A stretch of DNA of 64,000 bases from Oscheius dolichura (Eukaryota > Nematoda > Chromadorea > Rhabditida > Rhabditidae): NCBI GenBank assembly GCA_932521035.1, contig OW051494.1, forward strand, positions 4,326,001-4,390,000. The letters are read 5' to 3'. Made by a program: the position numbers and the translations under genes. Under the pieces are notes generated by a model, which had not been told where the DNA came from, did not search any database, and saw only the letters and a list, made by a program, of their open reading frames with translations. Each line of letters begins with the position of its first letter. Position 1 is the first letter of the stretch. Positions 36,315-48,700 of the stretch are shown piece by piece.

Positions 36315-37771
36315 CTACGATCGGGAGTGATTTTTGGACACTTCATCACTCCAATCAGCTTCGTCCATTCTATCAGCAACGTCGTCTGCCCATTCCCACG
36401 GTGCGAGCATATTGACTTTGTACTGTTTCACCATATCGGCCAGTTCTTTTTCATGTTCCTCGTATTTAGGACGAGAATCTTCGGTCACCTGATCGATAAG
36501 AGTGCGCAAATTGAATATTTGTTTTGGAAAGCACGATTTCAAAAGTGTATCAACTGAAACGTGGGCAGATAACCAAATTATTACGTTGGAGAACTCACAT
36601 TCACCAGCAAAGAACTTGTTTTTGAGGTAGAAAATTTTCTCTTTGCTGTTAACACCCTCCCATGGCACATAGGCGGCGCCAAATGCATCCATGCACCTGA
36701 ACAATATAAAATACCATAGTCTAAAGCATTTTCACATGTATAGCCAACTTTCCATATCATCTTTGCAATGTGTTACGAATCCCTCGTGTACAGATCTGGC
36801 CGCATACTTGTCGGTTCCAATGAATCCGTATCCGGACGGTACTCTCTCCTTCTTCTTTCTTTCGTCCTTTTTCTTGTCGTCCTTATTCTTTTCATCTTTC
36901 ACAATAAGTGTATAATTTGTGGCCATCCCAAAATCCATGATATACAGCTCATTCCTAAAAATAATTCCCACTCATTTGGTTATTCGTAATTTCTTGTACC
37001 TCAAGTGTTCCTTGCCCACGACGAAATTGTCCAGTTTCACGTCTCGATGTATGTATTTCATACCATGCATGTTCTTCAGAGCAGTGTGCGTCAGGCAGGT
37101 GATCTTGATCGCCGTGTGCTGCATGAACTCCCTCCGGAGTATCCTCTCCCGGATCATGTCCAAAGACTTTCCCGTATACGGCATGACCAGATACTTGAAC
37201 CAGGGATTGTGGCCTCGGTCGACCATGTACAGTACGCGGTTTGCTGCTACCGGGTCTTCCCGGCGGGTGGCGTTGACCACCTCGTAAAAGAGCACCTCCC
37301 TCTTGAGTCGCTGTAGCATGTTGTCCTTCGTGTGAAATTCAGATTTCAGGGCGAGCAGGGCGCCGTCGGTGGCCCTTCTGACCGCATAGACTGTTTTAAT
37401 TGTATTAACTATCTTAGCAAATAACTAATACCGTCGCCGAATCCGCCGGCGCCAAGTCGCTTACTGACCCGGTACTTGTTCGTCTCGGTGGTGATCTCGC
37501 AGCCGTAGATCAGCGGCGGCCTCTTGTGGTCGTGGCATGTCCACTTCGGCACCTCTTCGTATCCCTTCAGCTGTTGCTCAGCCCCGAAGAATATGTTCCT
37601 CTGCTCCTCCCGGTCGCCCTTGTCCTCGTCCTCCTTCTCCGGTTGAAGCACCGCCGACTCCAGTTCGGTGTCGCCCTTCGACGGCTCTTGTGTTTTTGCA
37701 TCTTCCGTCTTCGGGTCTAAACAGTCTCATTTCTCCAAAAAAAAGAACCCACAACGCCTTCTGTCGCCCAT
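36315..37771 (-). CDS. TTBK/CK1-like protein kinase (3 of 3)
   Basis: From 37771: MGDRRR, then an acidic tail (PEKEDEDKGDREEQRN), WTCHDHKRPPLIYG and the kinase: LGAGGFGDG glycine loop, ALLALKSEF lysine, YLVMPYTGKSLDMIRER, HRDVKLDNFV, IMDFGMATNY, a Lys/Asp-rich insert (about 20 residues) in the activation segment, GTDKYAARSVHEGF and CKDDMESWLYM. It ends SDEVSKNHSRS at 36315. The basic insert after DFG is not usual in CK1. Sequence is GC-rich in the 5' half and AT-rich from about 36,990, a composition change within one gene. The stop is 102 bp from the convergent CHP1 stop. Confidence 0.88.
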
Positions 37772-37921
37772 CGAGACAACGAATGGCGGCCATCCACCCA
37801 ATCCGTCTTCTACCGAGATTCTCCCGTCCTGACCACGTCCCGACAATCTTTTATCGGAGAACAAACACGAAAAACAACTGGAGGACCGAGATAAGGGAGA
37901 TGTGTCAGTCGGCCTCACGTC

Positions 37922-40470
37922 ATGCCGTACCTGACCTGCCTCCTCCTTTTTGTACCTCTCATAGTAGGAGAGGACTTCGTCGTGACTGTCAGGTACTGCC
38001 CATTGCAGGCTATTCCAACCTGTTTAGCAAGGGAAAAGTTCGAGGGAGACTGGTTGCCTCGAGGCGGGGACCGGAAGGATTCGCCTTCCTCGGCATCCCC
38101 CTAGCTGAGCCCCCTCTCGGCCCCTTGAGGTATGCCATTAGTATCCGCCATGATGGCTTTTAAGATTCAAAGAAGCTGTCGAGCCGAAGGAGTGGCCGGA
38201 TGTGCTGGATGCCCACAGCTATCGAAGCGCTTGTGTCCAGGACGGGAGGTGAGGGATGGTATAAAGGGAAGAGTCCAGGGGGTGTTCAGTCACATTCGGA
38301 ACAAGAGCATCCCCATAGCCGAGGACTGCCTCCACATCAACGTCTTCGCCAGCCGGACCTGTCTGACCAAGGTGAGCGGCAGATGGGGTTGACTATTGAG
38401 GGATCTACTAGGGAAACTGTTCGGTGATGGCCTTTGTCCACGGCGGCACCCGGTGGAATCTCTCGCCCGAAAGGACACCGGAGGAGAATGTCGTCAACAA
38501 CTTTGCCAACGAGGTAGACAACCGGGGAGACGGGTGAGAGTCAGCTAGGCCAGGGGCATCGTCTACGTGTCTCTTCCGTTCCGACTGGGCATCCTGGCGT
38601 GGCTCAACCTGGCTCCTCAGCTGGCCACGACTACGGACAGCAACATTGGAAATAGAGGTACTTTCCTCGAAAGAAGAGGACACTTTCAGATGTCCTCACC
38701 GGTTTGAGATGGGTCCAGAAGGAGATATCCAGCTTTGGGGGTAACCCTTCGAGGGTGACTCTGGTCGGCCACAGCTCGGGTGCCCAGCTGGTCTCAGAGG
38801 TAGGCCATCCTCTCTCTCCCAGTCCCCCCTTTCAGCTGTTAGTGTCGCCTGTGTCCGACGGCCTCTTTGGTCAGATCTCCCTCTGGAGTGCCCCTTTCTA
38901 CGGGGAACGAACTCCAGGTATGTTCAATCCGGCCTGGTCCAAAAATTCCCAGAAATAAACACAAAATACTCCCGGCTTTTCTCCCAGAAGACTGGCTGCT
39001 CCTCCCCGAACGACGCTTTCTCCGACCCGGCGCAGGTCGTTCAAGTAATTCCCCCATAATTCTTCCTTCCAATTGGTTTAGGTGGAGGAGTGCCTACGAG
39101 GGCTCTCAGTGGATGTCCTTCTCAAGAACCAAGAGCTGATGAAGGGTGAGGCAGAGCAGATCAACGGTCTGTGGAGAGATGGACCGTCTGGGGTACTCTT
39201 CCCGTCTTCTTCAAAGAATAGTTCAGATATTCCCGGACAGGTTCGAAAATTTGATGAGACGGCGATTCCCCAAGATGAATTACCTTATAGGAACTGTTTC
39301 GGCTGAGAGCAAGGGGACCAGGTAGGGGTTGGGAAAATGGCTCGGGGGGCATTACTTGTCGTCCGTTGGCTAAAGCATACAATAGCTTTGATTGATCTCA
39401 TCATGTTTTTAAGGGACTTGGTGGCTGAGGATGGGACAGTCAATGTGTTCCTCGTGGAGAAAGTCTGCGAACACCTGGCCTACGAGTACAACTACGAGAA
39501 GAAGGAGGGCTTCCGCGATGTGTGCGCCGACTTCTACTCGACGGGTTCGTCCTCCTTCTCCTAGATTTTTTTAGCGCCCACTTCAGTGGATGCCGCCCCG
39601 AATATGAACGACGACCACATGTACTACTACCCGGCCGGGGCCTTGGCCGACAAGTTCATCCAAAATGGGAGCTGCTTCGTCTACAGTTTCGAGTATCCCG
39701 TCTCCGGGGAGAAGTTCTCCTGGAATGCCACTGTCGTCACCCCCAAACACGCCGAGGAACTGGTATCATTTTAATAGGGCCTTTGGAACTACTCCAGAAA
39801 TATCTCATCTGGGGCGACTACGACGTATTTTCGGAGAGGGACTTCCAGATGGAGCACATTTACACTCAGATGATCTCGAATTTCGTAAACGGAGGCGACC
39901 CTTCCCAGGGAGGACAAAAATGGATGCCGTGGACGAGAGAGAACAGGGAATATTTCGTCATTGGTAAGGGGTGGCTTGGGAGGACAAGAGCGTTGCAGAC
40001 TTTGACGATCAGTTGGAGATGCCCGGGATGCGAGACGGCTACTACGAGAAGGTAGCCCAGTTCTATGAAGTGGCAGTCCCTCGGTAAGGCCTGCTTGAAG
40101 AGGTCGACGCCTCTCCCGTTTCAGAGCAGCAGGACAATCCCGTGACCCAGTGGATCTCCCTCCCCGGCACGACTGCTTCTTCCAGAGGCCGGTCGTGGAC
40201 GGCCTTCTCTCTCTCTGGCTGAACATCTCCCTCGTGAGGGACAAAGTGCCCGAGGTGTCGCATGAGATAGGCGCCATCTGGACCCTTCACTTCCACCACC
40301 TGCTACGGGTCGGGGAGGCCACCATCGGTAGTGATATCTCTTCTCTTTCTGGAATGGGTTCAGATTGGACAACCGTTAGCATCGTGGTCGTCTTCCTCCT
40401 CCTCGCCTTCGGCCTCTGCTTTTATTCAAGGTCGAAGTCACCCGATGGCTACGAGAGACTCTCTTCCTGA
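37922..40470 (+). CDS. Membrane-anchored carboxylesterase (catalytic residues present)
   Basis: Signal peptide MPYLTCLLLFVPLIVG, then FAFLGIPLAEPPLGPLR (GIPxAxPPLGxLR), AEDCLHINVFASRTC, VYVSLPFRLGILAWLN (a diverged NYRLG), and LVGHSSGAQLV with the GxSxG nucleophile. YLIGTVSAESKG supplies the acidic residue and TPKHAEEL the histidine, so the triad looks complete. Later: WGDYDVFSERDFQM, NGGDPSQGGQKWMPW. Near the end VSIVVVFLLLAFGLC is a membrane anchor followed by a short cytoplasmic tail YERLSS. The oxyanion HGGG region reads VHGGTRWN, so activity may be altered. It is followed after 111 bp by a PH-like gene and then by a related esterase. Confidence 0.85.
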
Positions 40471-40581
40471 TCCCTATAAATCTTTTCAAAATATCCCGGG
40501 GTCTCTGACAGGACGAGACGAGTCAAACCTGCTGGTCCAATTCCATTTTTCCATTGTTTCCACTTCTCTTCCGGAATAGGG

Positions 40582-41469
40582 ATGCCTCGTACTAATATGA
40601 GCAAGAGCCGCGCTACTTTCCCGGTCAACAAGAACTTTATCGAGAAGGTGACCCTGCCGCCGGCCTCGCAGTGGAAGGTGGCCGCCGAGGACGTGCTCAT
40701 CACGGGCAACCTGACCTCGACCATCCGGCGCAAGACGCTCCTCTTCACTCGGACCTCGGCCGTGACCCACCGGCAGATGACAGTCACCAAGCAGGGATTC
40801 ATGATCATCTACGACTCGGACGAGAGGGGCTACGTCATCAATCTCAAGGACGCCGCCAAGATGAAGACCTCGACGGTGGCCTTGATGAGGAAGACGGCCG
40901 ACGACTCCGGCTGGAACGGATTCTTCACCGGCGCGGTATCCCCCTTTTACCCGTTTTTGGACTAGGCGACACTTTAGAAGCGGACCCAGATCGAGGTGAA
41001 GATGCGCTGGGGGTCGGTCTTGATGTCGGTACTGAGCAAGGACGCCGTCGACTGGATCCAGGCATTCAACAAGTTCGTCAGCGGCTCGGACTATGACGGC
41101 GACAAGACGGTCACCAGCCAGCCTCTGCCCGAGGAGGAGGAGGACGACGACGAGGAGGAGAAGACGAACACCAAGTCCGAGGATGGAGTCTCGCCCGTCG
41201 AGGAGGTCTCCGTCAGGCAGACGAAGAAGCCGCTGCCCGTCTTCGCCAAGCCGGCCGCTGCCGCCTCGTGCCCCAACTTCCCGAAGCCGTCTGCCTGGCG
41301 TCGTCCGGCCTCTCCGCTGCCACCGACGACGAGTGTCTCCGAGCCGACGTCCGACTTCTCCGTCCGCCAGGGACAGCATTCCGTGGCCACTCTCCGCCAC
41401 ATCCTCGAGCGCAAGGCGACCCTCTCCCTGATGGGCGGCCCCAAGAAGAGGCACACCCTCCGCGACTGA
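40582..41469 (+). CDS. PH-domain-like protein with acidic and Pro-rich tail
   Basis: Two exons (40582-40935, 40978-41469) give 281 residues. The first 150 resemble a PH fold: VLITGNLTSTIRRKTLLFTR, VTKQGFMIIYDSDERGYVIN, then KRTQIEVKMRWGSVLMSVL and the closing helix SKDAVDWIQAFNKFV with its invariant Trp. A Glu/Asp run and a Pro-rich region follow (PTTSVSEPTSDFSVRQGQHS, ending RHTLRD). Lipid or protein binding is inferred from the fold only. It sits 111 bp after one esterase and 177 bp before another, all plus. AATAAA follows within 20 bp of the stop. Confidence 0.55.
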
Positions 41470-41646
41470 CACAATGGCTCAATAAACCATACTGAAATAA
41501 ATGTACAGTCTAATTTCGCCATTGCCGTCTTTGCTATCTTCTGTGAACTGATAGGCTGGGGCCCGTGCGTCTATCGAAACATCGCTATCTCGGTCTCCTC
41601 CGGTCTATAAAAGGCGGCATGTTGTCCGTCTCCTGTCACCTTTTCA

Positions 41647-44600
41647 ATGTTTCTAGTGTTCGCGTTTCTTTCAACAGTTTGCGCCCAAGAATTTTGGACC
41701 GTGTCCACGAGGTAGGATGGCTGGCCACCTAAAAATAGTGTTGCCAGTTTCGGAAATGTCAGGGGCAGACGGATAGACTCGTACGGAAATGAGACGGGCT
41801 ACGCCTTCCAAGGAGTGCCCTTCGCGTCTCCTCCCCTAGGACAGCTGCGGTATCCCCCCTTCCCGGCATAGTCCACACATCCTTCCAGATTCAAAGCTCC
41901 TGTCGACCCGAGGCCGTGGAATGGCACCCTCGCCACTCTCGCATACAGAGACGCCTGTCTCCAGCCAAAACAGTGAGTGCCCCTTATCTCTTGGAATGTA
42001 TCCTGTGGTTTTTAGGCCGACACGGCCAGACGATGTTCCCAGTGCCGAAGATTGTCTCTATCTGAATGTATTCAGCAGTAGGACCTGCTTGGTCGAGGTG
42101 GGAGGGAGGATAACCAGGGGAGAGCCGCCCATTGCAGGGGAAATGCCCTGTCCTGGTCTATATTTACGGGGGAGGAGGAGTCCAGGGGACAGCGACCAGG
42201 TTCCCGGCCGAGTCCCTCGTCAACAACTTTGCCAACGAGGACAGAAACATTGTGTTCGTCTCTATCCAGTACAGACTGGGAATGCCCGGCTGGCTGAACC
42301 TCAACCCGGATGTCAGCCACTCGGCCGACTCGAATCTAGCCATCAGAGGTGGTCTCCGCTGGATGAAATAGAGCAAAGTCTCTCTTTTCAGACACTATAT
42401 TCTCTTTAAAATGGGTACAGAAAGAGATTGACCGATTTGGAGGAGACCCGAAGAGGGTGACGGCTATGGGGCAAAGTGCAGGCGGTCAGATGATTCATGA
42501 GGTGAGACGACAACAGCCGGCGGCTGGATGCCAATTTTAGATCGTCTTCGCCGGCAGGGGCGACGGCCTCTTTCAACAGATTATCGTGTTGAGCGCACCC
42601 CTCTACGGAGGCCGAAACAAATGTTTGTCTGGTCCTTTCCCTCCTCTTCCAGACACGAGGTTCAGATGTCAACAACAAGTTCTCCCAGAAGTGGGCACAG
42701 AAGTTAGGATGTGCCCGGGGCAGGGAGGACTTCAAGAACACTGTCTCCGTCGAGAGGGTACTCGCCTGTCTCCGCTCCAAGACCCAGGACGACATTCTGG
42801 AGACGCAGAATGGATTCAACAGCGAAGTGGAGGACATCTACGGGACATGGGTCGACGGGCCCGGAGGGGTTAGTCTCTTATAAGAAACAACAGACGGCCA
42901 GGTGTTCTCCTTTGAAAAGACAGAGGATCTCTTCGAGCGGCCGGCCCCCAAGATGCGCGCCATGATCGGGACAACCTTGGGAGAAATCAGAGATACCTGG
43001 TAAGGGATATCCTCACTTTCGGGGACAGGTGACCATTTCCAGGCAACTGGTGGATGAGGCCACCCGGGAAGTCAAGATGGATCTGCTGGAAGTGGTCTGT
43101 AGCCACGTGGCTTTTGAGAGAAACTACGAAAGGCCGGAGGGATTCGTAAGGACGTGTATGGACCGCTATCGCGACGGTGAGAGTCTTCTTGTCGGAGACA
43201 AGGCATCTTCCTTCAGCCAGCAAGGCGGTCTTCTTCAACGACGAGCCAACGTTTTTCTATAGCAGTGGAAAGTTCGCCGACAGGTACAGCCACAGCGGGG
43301 AGGTCTTCGTCTATAGTTATGAGTACCAGCAGCTGAAACCCCCGCCGAATGCCAGCACAATGACCAACCCCGGGCCAAGCCACTCCGCCGACCTGGTAGG
43401 GGGATCGTTTTATGAAGAAACTGGGGGGAAATTTAGGGGTATCTTCTGGGACGAATCCACCCAGAATTCACGGAGAAGGACCGGAAAATCGAAAAGATCC
43501 ACTCGGCCCTGTTTGCCAACTTTGTCAAGTCTGGCGACCCCTCGCACGAGACGACAAGGTGGCTGCCGTGGGACAGGCAGAGGAGGAATTACATGAAGAT
43601 AGGTGAGGACTGGACATAAGAAGGGATAAAGAGAGGGAGTAGACTTCGACGAGGATCTGAACTTGGCGGGAATGGCCAACGATTACTACGGTGGCCTGCA
43701 CCGCTACATGGAGGAGACCGTCCCCCGCGAGGCCGGGCTCAGTCATCCGATGGGCAAGCTGCCACCTGAAATGGACATCTACATACAGAATCACATGGTC
43801 TACAGCCTAGGTTTGTCGCCTCTCTAATTCCTCCCAGCTGGTTCAGTTTCAAACGGGACCATCTATCCGACCTCCTGGGTCAAAACCCCCGAAATCCGGC
43901 AGATCATCAAAGAGATCTGGGACTCTCACGTGAGGCAGCTGCGCTCGCTGAGGATAACTCCTCCCGTGGAACGACACGGCTACCGTAATCATCTTTATTT
44001 TCCTACCCTAATAATAGGGAGATCTCTGTCTGTCTGTCTGCAAGACCGGTCGTCTGTACGGATTTGACGGTCAAAAGCAGACAGTTAGAGAAGCAGAAAG
44101 ATCCGACCGGTCAGGTTTTATTCGACCGTCCAATCTTTTGCGACTGTCATATTTTTAATCCAAACGTGGCCAAAGGCCGCCAGAGGCATACTTGTTTTAA
44201 AGGGAGGGTAGCGCAGGTTTTGAATTTGCAGAATCCGCCGGTTAATTTCAGAGTACGTGTAAACATCAACATCAATATATCGAAAATTCACGATTTTCGA
44301 CGTAAAATAATCGTTTTCTTTGTTTTCTGACATTAATATCATCTGCTTTTTATTGCAGTAAAATAAGCACATCATAACGAGCATTTTGACATATGAACGA
44401 CCAAATAATTCATTAAAAATGATTTTTTTTATTCAAAATCTTCAGTTTTTTAGCATTTTGCGAAAATCATGTATGCAGCACGATTCTTGTTATTTTTCCG
44501 TTTGTTTTATAGTAATTCGATGATGGCAAAACACGAGAAAGCAACAGAAATTGAAAATTATGCATAAAACGCATTTTCACATTAGTTACCGTAATCAGAC

Positions 44601-44814
44601 GGCGTCGGCGCGCCTACATTCAAAACCTGCGCTACTGTCCCTTTAACTAGAAAAGAAGAAATGCTCTAGATTCGGAGTGGTGGATAATGGTAGTCGGTCT
44701 GCTGCTGGCTATGGTACTGGGTAGCATCTTGACGAGGACCTATTACCAGTGGAGAAGGAGGAAAAGCTACCAGCCGATATTCGGAGAGGACGCCCACTGG
44801 CACAAGGCATAATA
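41647..44814 (+). CDS. Membrane-anchored carboxylesterase (paralogue of 37922-40470)
   Basis: Signal peptide MFLVFAFLSTVCAQ. Motifs: YAFQGVPFASPPLGQLR, AEDCLYLNVFSSRTC, PVLVYIYGGGGVQGTA (oxyanion hole), VSIQYRLGMPGWLNLN, FGGDPKRVTAMGQSAGGQMI (GQSAG nucleophile), MIGTTLGEIRDTW with the acidic residue, GPSHSADL with the histidine, FVKSGDPSHETTRWLPWDRQ and YPTSWVKTPE. The last exon encodes WWIMVVGLLLAMVLGSIL, a transmembrane helix, then RRRKSYQPIFGEDAHWHKA. All catalytic positions are present, so this is a plausible active ecto-esterase. The final intron (about 43,987-44,671) contains a palindromic MITE. AATAAA lies near 44,831. Confidence 0.88.
44197..44646. mobile_element. Palindromic MITE with TTTAAAGG-type ends in the esterase intron
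   Basis: Terminal inverted repeats of about 29 bp (44197-44225 and 44618-44646), both reading inwards as TTAAAGGGA, two variable bases, then GTAGCGCAGGTTTTGAAT. TTAA or TA at the ends could be the target duplication. The end sequence recalls TTTAAAGG palindromic repeats known from C. elegans. No coding capacity. Confidence 0.7.
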
Positions 44815-44864
44815 CAAATAACAGGAGTAATAATAAAGAAGTCGGTTTATTGCTATGGCTTGGA

Positions 44865-45103
44865 CTAGCACTCGCTCTCCTCCTCGCGGGCCTCCTCCTC
44901 GTCCCAGTCCCCTCGGTTGTCCACTTCCGTCTTCCTCGCCTCAACAACCTCCTCGATTATTTTCTTCACTTCCATCGGGTTCACCTCTGGCTGTTCGACT
45001 GAAAATAGAAATAAACCGGAAGAGGGAAGAAGAGACCACTCATCCATCTCCCCAACGGTCGAAACAAGGCGACAATCCATTGAATTTCTCTGTTGGACAT
45101 CAT
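44865..45103 (-). CDS. Small two-exon protein with acidic C-terminus, unknown
   Basis: Exons 45103-45040 and 44998-44865, joined by a 41-nt intron with TTTTCAG, give a 65-residue protein: MMSNREIQWIVALFRPLGRW, VNPMEVKKIIEEVVEARKTE, then GDWDEEEAREEESEC. I recognise no family. Support comes from a clean splice, a frame that holds across it, and an AATAAA on the minus strand about 15 bp after the stop. The poly(A) signals of this gene and the convergent esterase lie within 25 bp of each other. Confidence 0.45.
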
Positions 45104-45710
45104 CACGGGGCTATTCAACAGCACGGCGGTTATTTCGTAGCTGAAGGGTAAAGTATTTAAATTTGGAAAGGAAACCAAGTCAGAAGCAAGCAGAGAGGAG
45201 GGACGTAGATGGCCGCGGCACTCCAGATGGCGACCAGAAGACGGTGGACCGTCAAGGCCTGTGAGCTGAAGGAGAGATGTCGGGGAGGAAAGGTGGCCTA
45301 CTCGATGGGGAACCAGTCGTTGAGCATTTTCGAATAGACTATGACATTTTAACCGAATGCTCTCGGTCTCAACATATCTTTGACAACCTAGATTCGAAAC
45401 TTTTGTCAGGCATCATTTTCATACTGCTAGAGACGGCAACTCTTCCAGCCTTCAAGACATTGGGGATGGCTTACTGCACATCTGAAGCCTACCTCTTACA
45501 GATTCTGAACAGACCTCAATATTTCCCCAATCTATGTCTTTGAAGAAAACGAATCATAAATAAAACTCTATTTTTTCTCTATGCAAACAATCACGGAGCG
45601 TTCTTGGTTCCAAAAACCGGGTTAATGTATAATCACAACATAGCATGATATGAAATGAGTAGGGGGCAGGGGGGCAGAATCATAATAAATACATGGAATA
45701 AAATGGTAAA
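45104..45710. other. Intergenic region
   Basis: Contains the presumed promoter of the small minus-strand gene and the 3' flank of OSBP. A plus-strand frame from 45,208 would encode about 42 residues, with no support beyond an open frame. Confidence 0.35.
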
Positions 45711-48700
45711 CTAGTATATATCAGGGCAGCGTGACCAGTCTCCTCTTTCCTTACAATCCCAATACGTGCCGTTAAAGTTATGGAACAAAGAACCCGTTAG
45801 AGGATCTTCCGCTTTTGTAAACCACAACGGTTGATACTCGTCATATCCTTCTCCTATAAATACATAAAATATGAAGCGGTTTAAATGAAAAACCATTTGC
45901 CATGACTCTTTCTGCTTGTGCTTCTCTTTGTTTTCGAACAATGCGCTGTTTCTCTTCTAACTCTTGCTTCTTTCTGTTCGACTCGTCCCATTTTCCGTCT
46001 TCCATCAACCGTTGATCAGGGCGAAGCCGACTGTCAGTAGGTGCAACTCCATCTTCAGGTTCATTTAGTTCAATTGCAAATTTCGTGAAGTTATGCATCT
46101 TTTCTAATCCAGGGCTAAAATAGTGGTTTGTTGAAATGCAAAATTTTTACTATGGCGGGTTACATGTCCATAGTCTAACGGGATTTTCATCAGTTTCCAC
46201 CTTCAATTTATCTCCACTTCCGGTAAATTTAATAATCTTCAACATATCGACGTATTTATCCCAATATCCTTGTATTACATAATGAGGCTTGCCAGAGCTA
46301 TCTTTTACGATACCATAAACCTTTAAAAAAAACAATAAAAAGTAAATACATAGACTGTACCTTTCTAGGTTCTTCTTTACTGAAATAGGAATATGGAACA
46401 AACTTTAAGGAGCACTTGTCGCCTGTTGTATGATTTACAATTTCCATATCGCCGTGGTTGTCAATCCACAACTTGCCTACGATAATGTTATGAACAGTGG
46501 TAGTGATCTTTTTGTAAGAGAATTTCGAGCCCGAATCATTGAAGTGTACGTGTGTATATCCAATCGGAGTAACAGAGAGATATTTTCCACGGAATCGAGA
46601 TGTCATCGTAAAATCTTGGAACATCACCCATCCCCGACCTTGCGCGTGGTGTGCTGCAGCAGGAGGATGGTGGGACACCTGGAAAATGTTAACAAATAAA
46701 AAACCATGCGTACCTGCTCTGCAAAACTTCTCCAACCTTTATCTGCCATTCGGTCACATTCATAAGTCTCGCCGAGAAGCGGATTGAAGGGTTTGTTTGT
46801 CCTATTGCCAGTGGTAGAATAGTTTGTTACTCCATAAGCGGCCGCATGGCACAATTGAACCAATGGATCCTAAAACATCAAGATGAATTGGGCCTCATAT
46901 GTTGGAACTTTGCCTACGGCATTGTCAAGGATGACAGAATATTCTAAATCTTCTGTTATTCTTTGCAAAACCGAAAGGGGTTCGCTAAAGTTTACCTAAA
47001 GTTTGTATTGTTACAGAGAAGTTATAGAAAAGTCTACCGGCATGGGTATTTTACTGAGATCTTTTCCAATGCAATTTTTCATAACAGACCAGAGATTTAG
47101 AGGCAAGTTAGGCCTATCTGGAATCCTAGAGCGACGTAGACGTCCTTGAGTGCTCTAAAAATAGTTGCTCTAAATTCATTGGATATCTTTACCACATTAA
47201 GATTGCTAGCTGGATTCTGAGTGGAGCCACTGCTCATTGTGCCCGTCACTTCAGAGGAGTTTGACCGCGATTTGCTAAAATTTTTAAATGAAATATTTAC
47301 AAAAAAGAAACAAAATTATATTTGGTTTGATATGCATAAATATAGAATGCACTATTGCGCAACAAAGGTAGGAAAATGGCAAACAATATTTTGCTGAAAG
47401 TTTTCCAGTTAGCGCCACTAACTTTTCTAGATTCTTCACCCAGTTTTGTTGATACATAAAAATTGGGAGATTTCTATACGACCTAGCAACGCGAAAGACC
47501 CTTATTTATGTTGACGAAACAAAAGGATTGCCCCTCTCAAGGGAGCTGGTTAGAAATGCATGCACTATGTACATTTTTGTTCGACCAAGAATCCGCTTTT
47601 GTTTTCTTCCAAATGGAGAATTTCTTGAAAGATTGAAAAAAAAACACCATGCCTTCTTAAATATGCGCATGCAATCTTACCTTCCCCCATTATAAATACT
47701 CAATGTTTCCAGGGCATCATGAAAATCATCGTCTTGGTCACTGTATGCAGATATCGGAGCATTGGAATGACTTATAGTAGCAGCTCTTTCGAGCCCTGCA
47801 TGTTGTTTTGCTAAGGCCTCGAGCTGCTCTTGAAGCACAGCCTTTTCTTTTTGTTCTGTTGTAAATACCTAAAGTAAAAGTTGCAGTTGAACGAAACATT
47901 AAATTGCGGTCAATGCACCGGAAAAAAACCTACTTTTTTTAGTCTGCGCGCTCCTTTATCAGAATGGTTTACAAATTCTTCGGCAGCTTTTACAACAGTT
48001 GTAGTTGTTATCTAAATAATGACAATTAAAATATTAAAAAGTGTAAAGGTGCCTTGAGTAGGGCAGCTCTTTCGGATAATGTTTTATCATTGATTTCAGC
48101 ATCTCCTACACATCGAATAAGTTCCTCGCTATGTTTACCTAAAATTAGTAAAAGTGGATTATTAGAAAATAAAAATCAGTCATTTGTGTCACAAATACGC
48201 GTTTCGTTTTATACTTACCTAGGATTTTCACGGAAGATCGTAGTTCATTCAGTTTCTGATCTAGTTCTTTATTTATTCCCTCAATTATTTCCATTCTCGA
48301 GCCTTCGGGATCTCTCTTAGCCTCTTCATCCTCGTCTGAAACATGTGATTTTTTTATTTAAAAAAACTCAATTCATATCTACAAATTTGTACACATACCG
48401 CTTTCAGCCTGTTTAATAGCTTTATGTCGAGAATACTCTAGTGCTTGCAGCCATTTCTGCCTGTCGATGTCGTTTTGTGCTTTAAGATGGAATGTCTGCG
48501 ACTGGGCTGAGATCACAATATTATGAGACATCTAAATGTGTAGATACGCAAAACATTAATAAATGGTTTACTTTATCCGAAAATATGCGTGCCTCTTGTA
48601 AGTTAATACTACCTCTACATGATTGCCCGACTTCTCCAGGATTCCTGAAAAAATTAGTTATTTTTATTCATTCATGTATTCATATTCATGCCCAATTACG

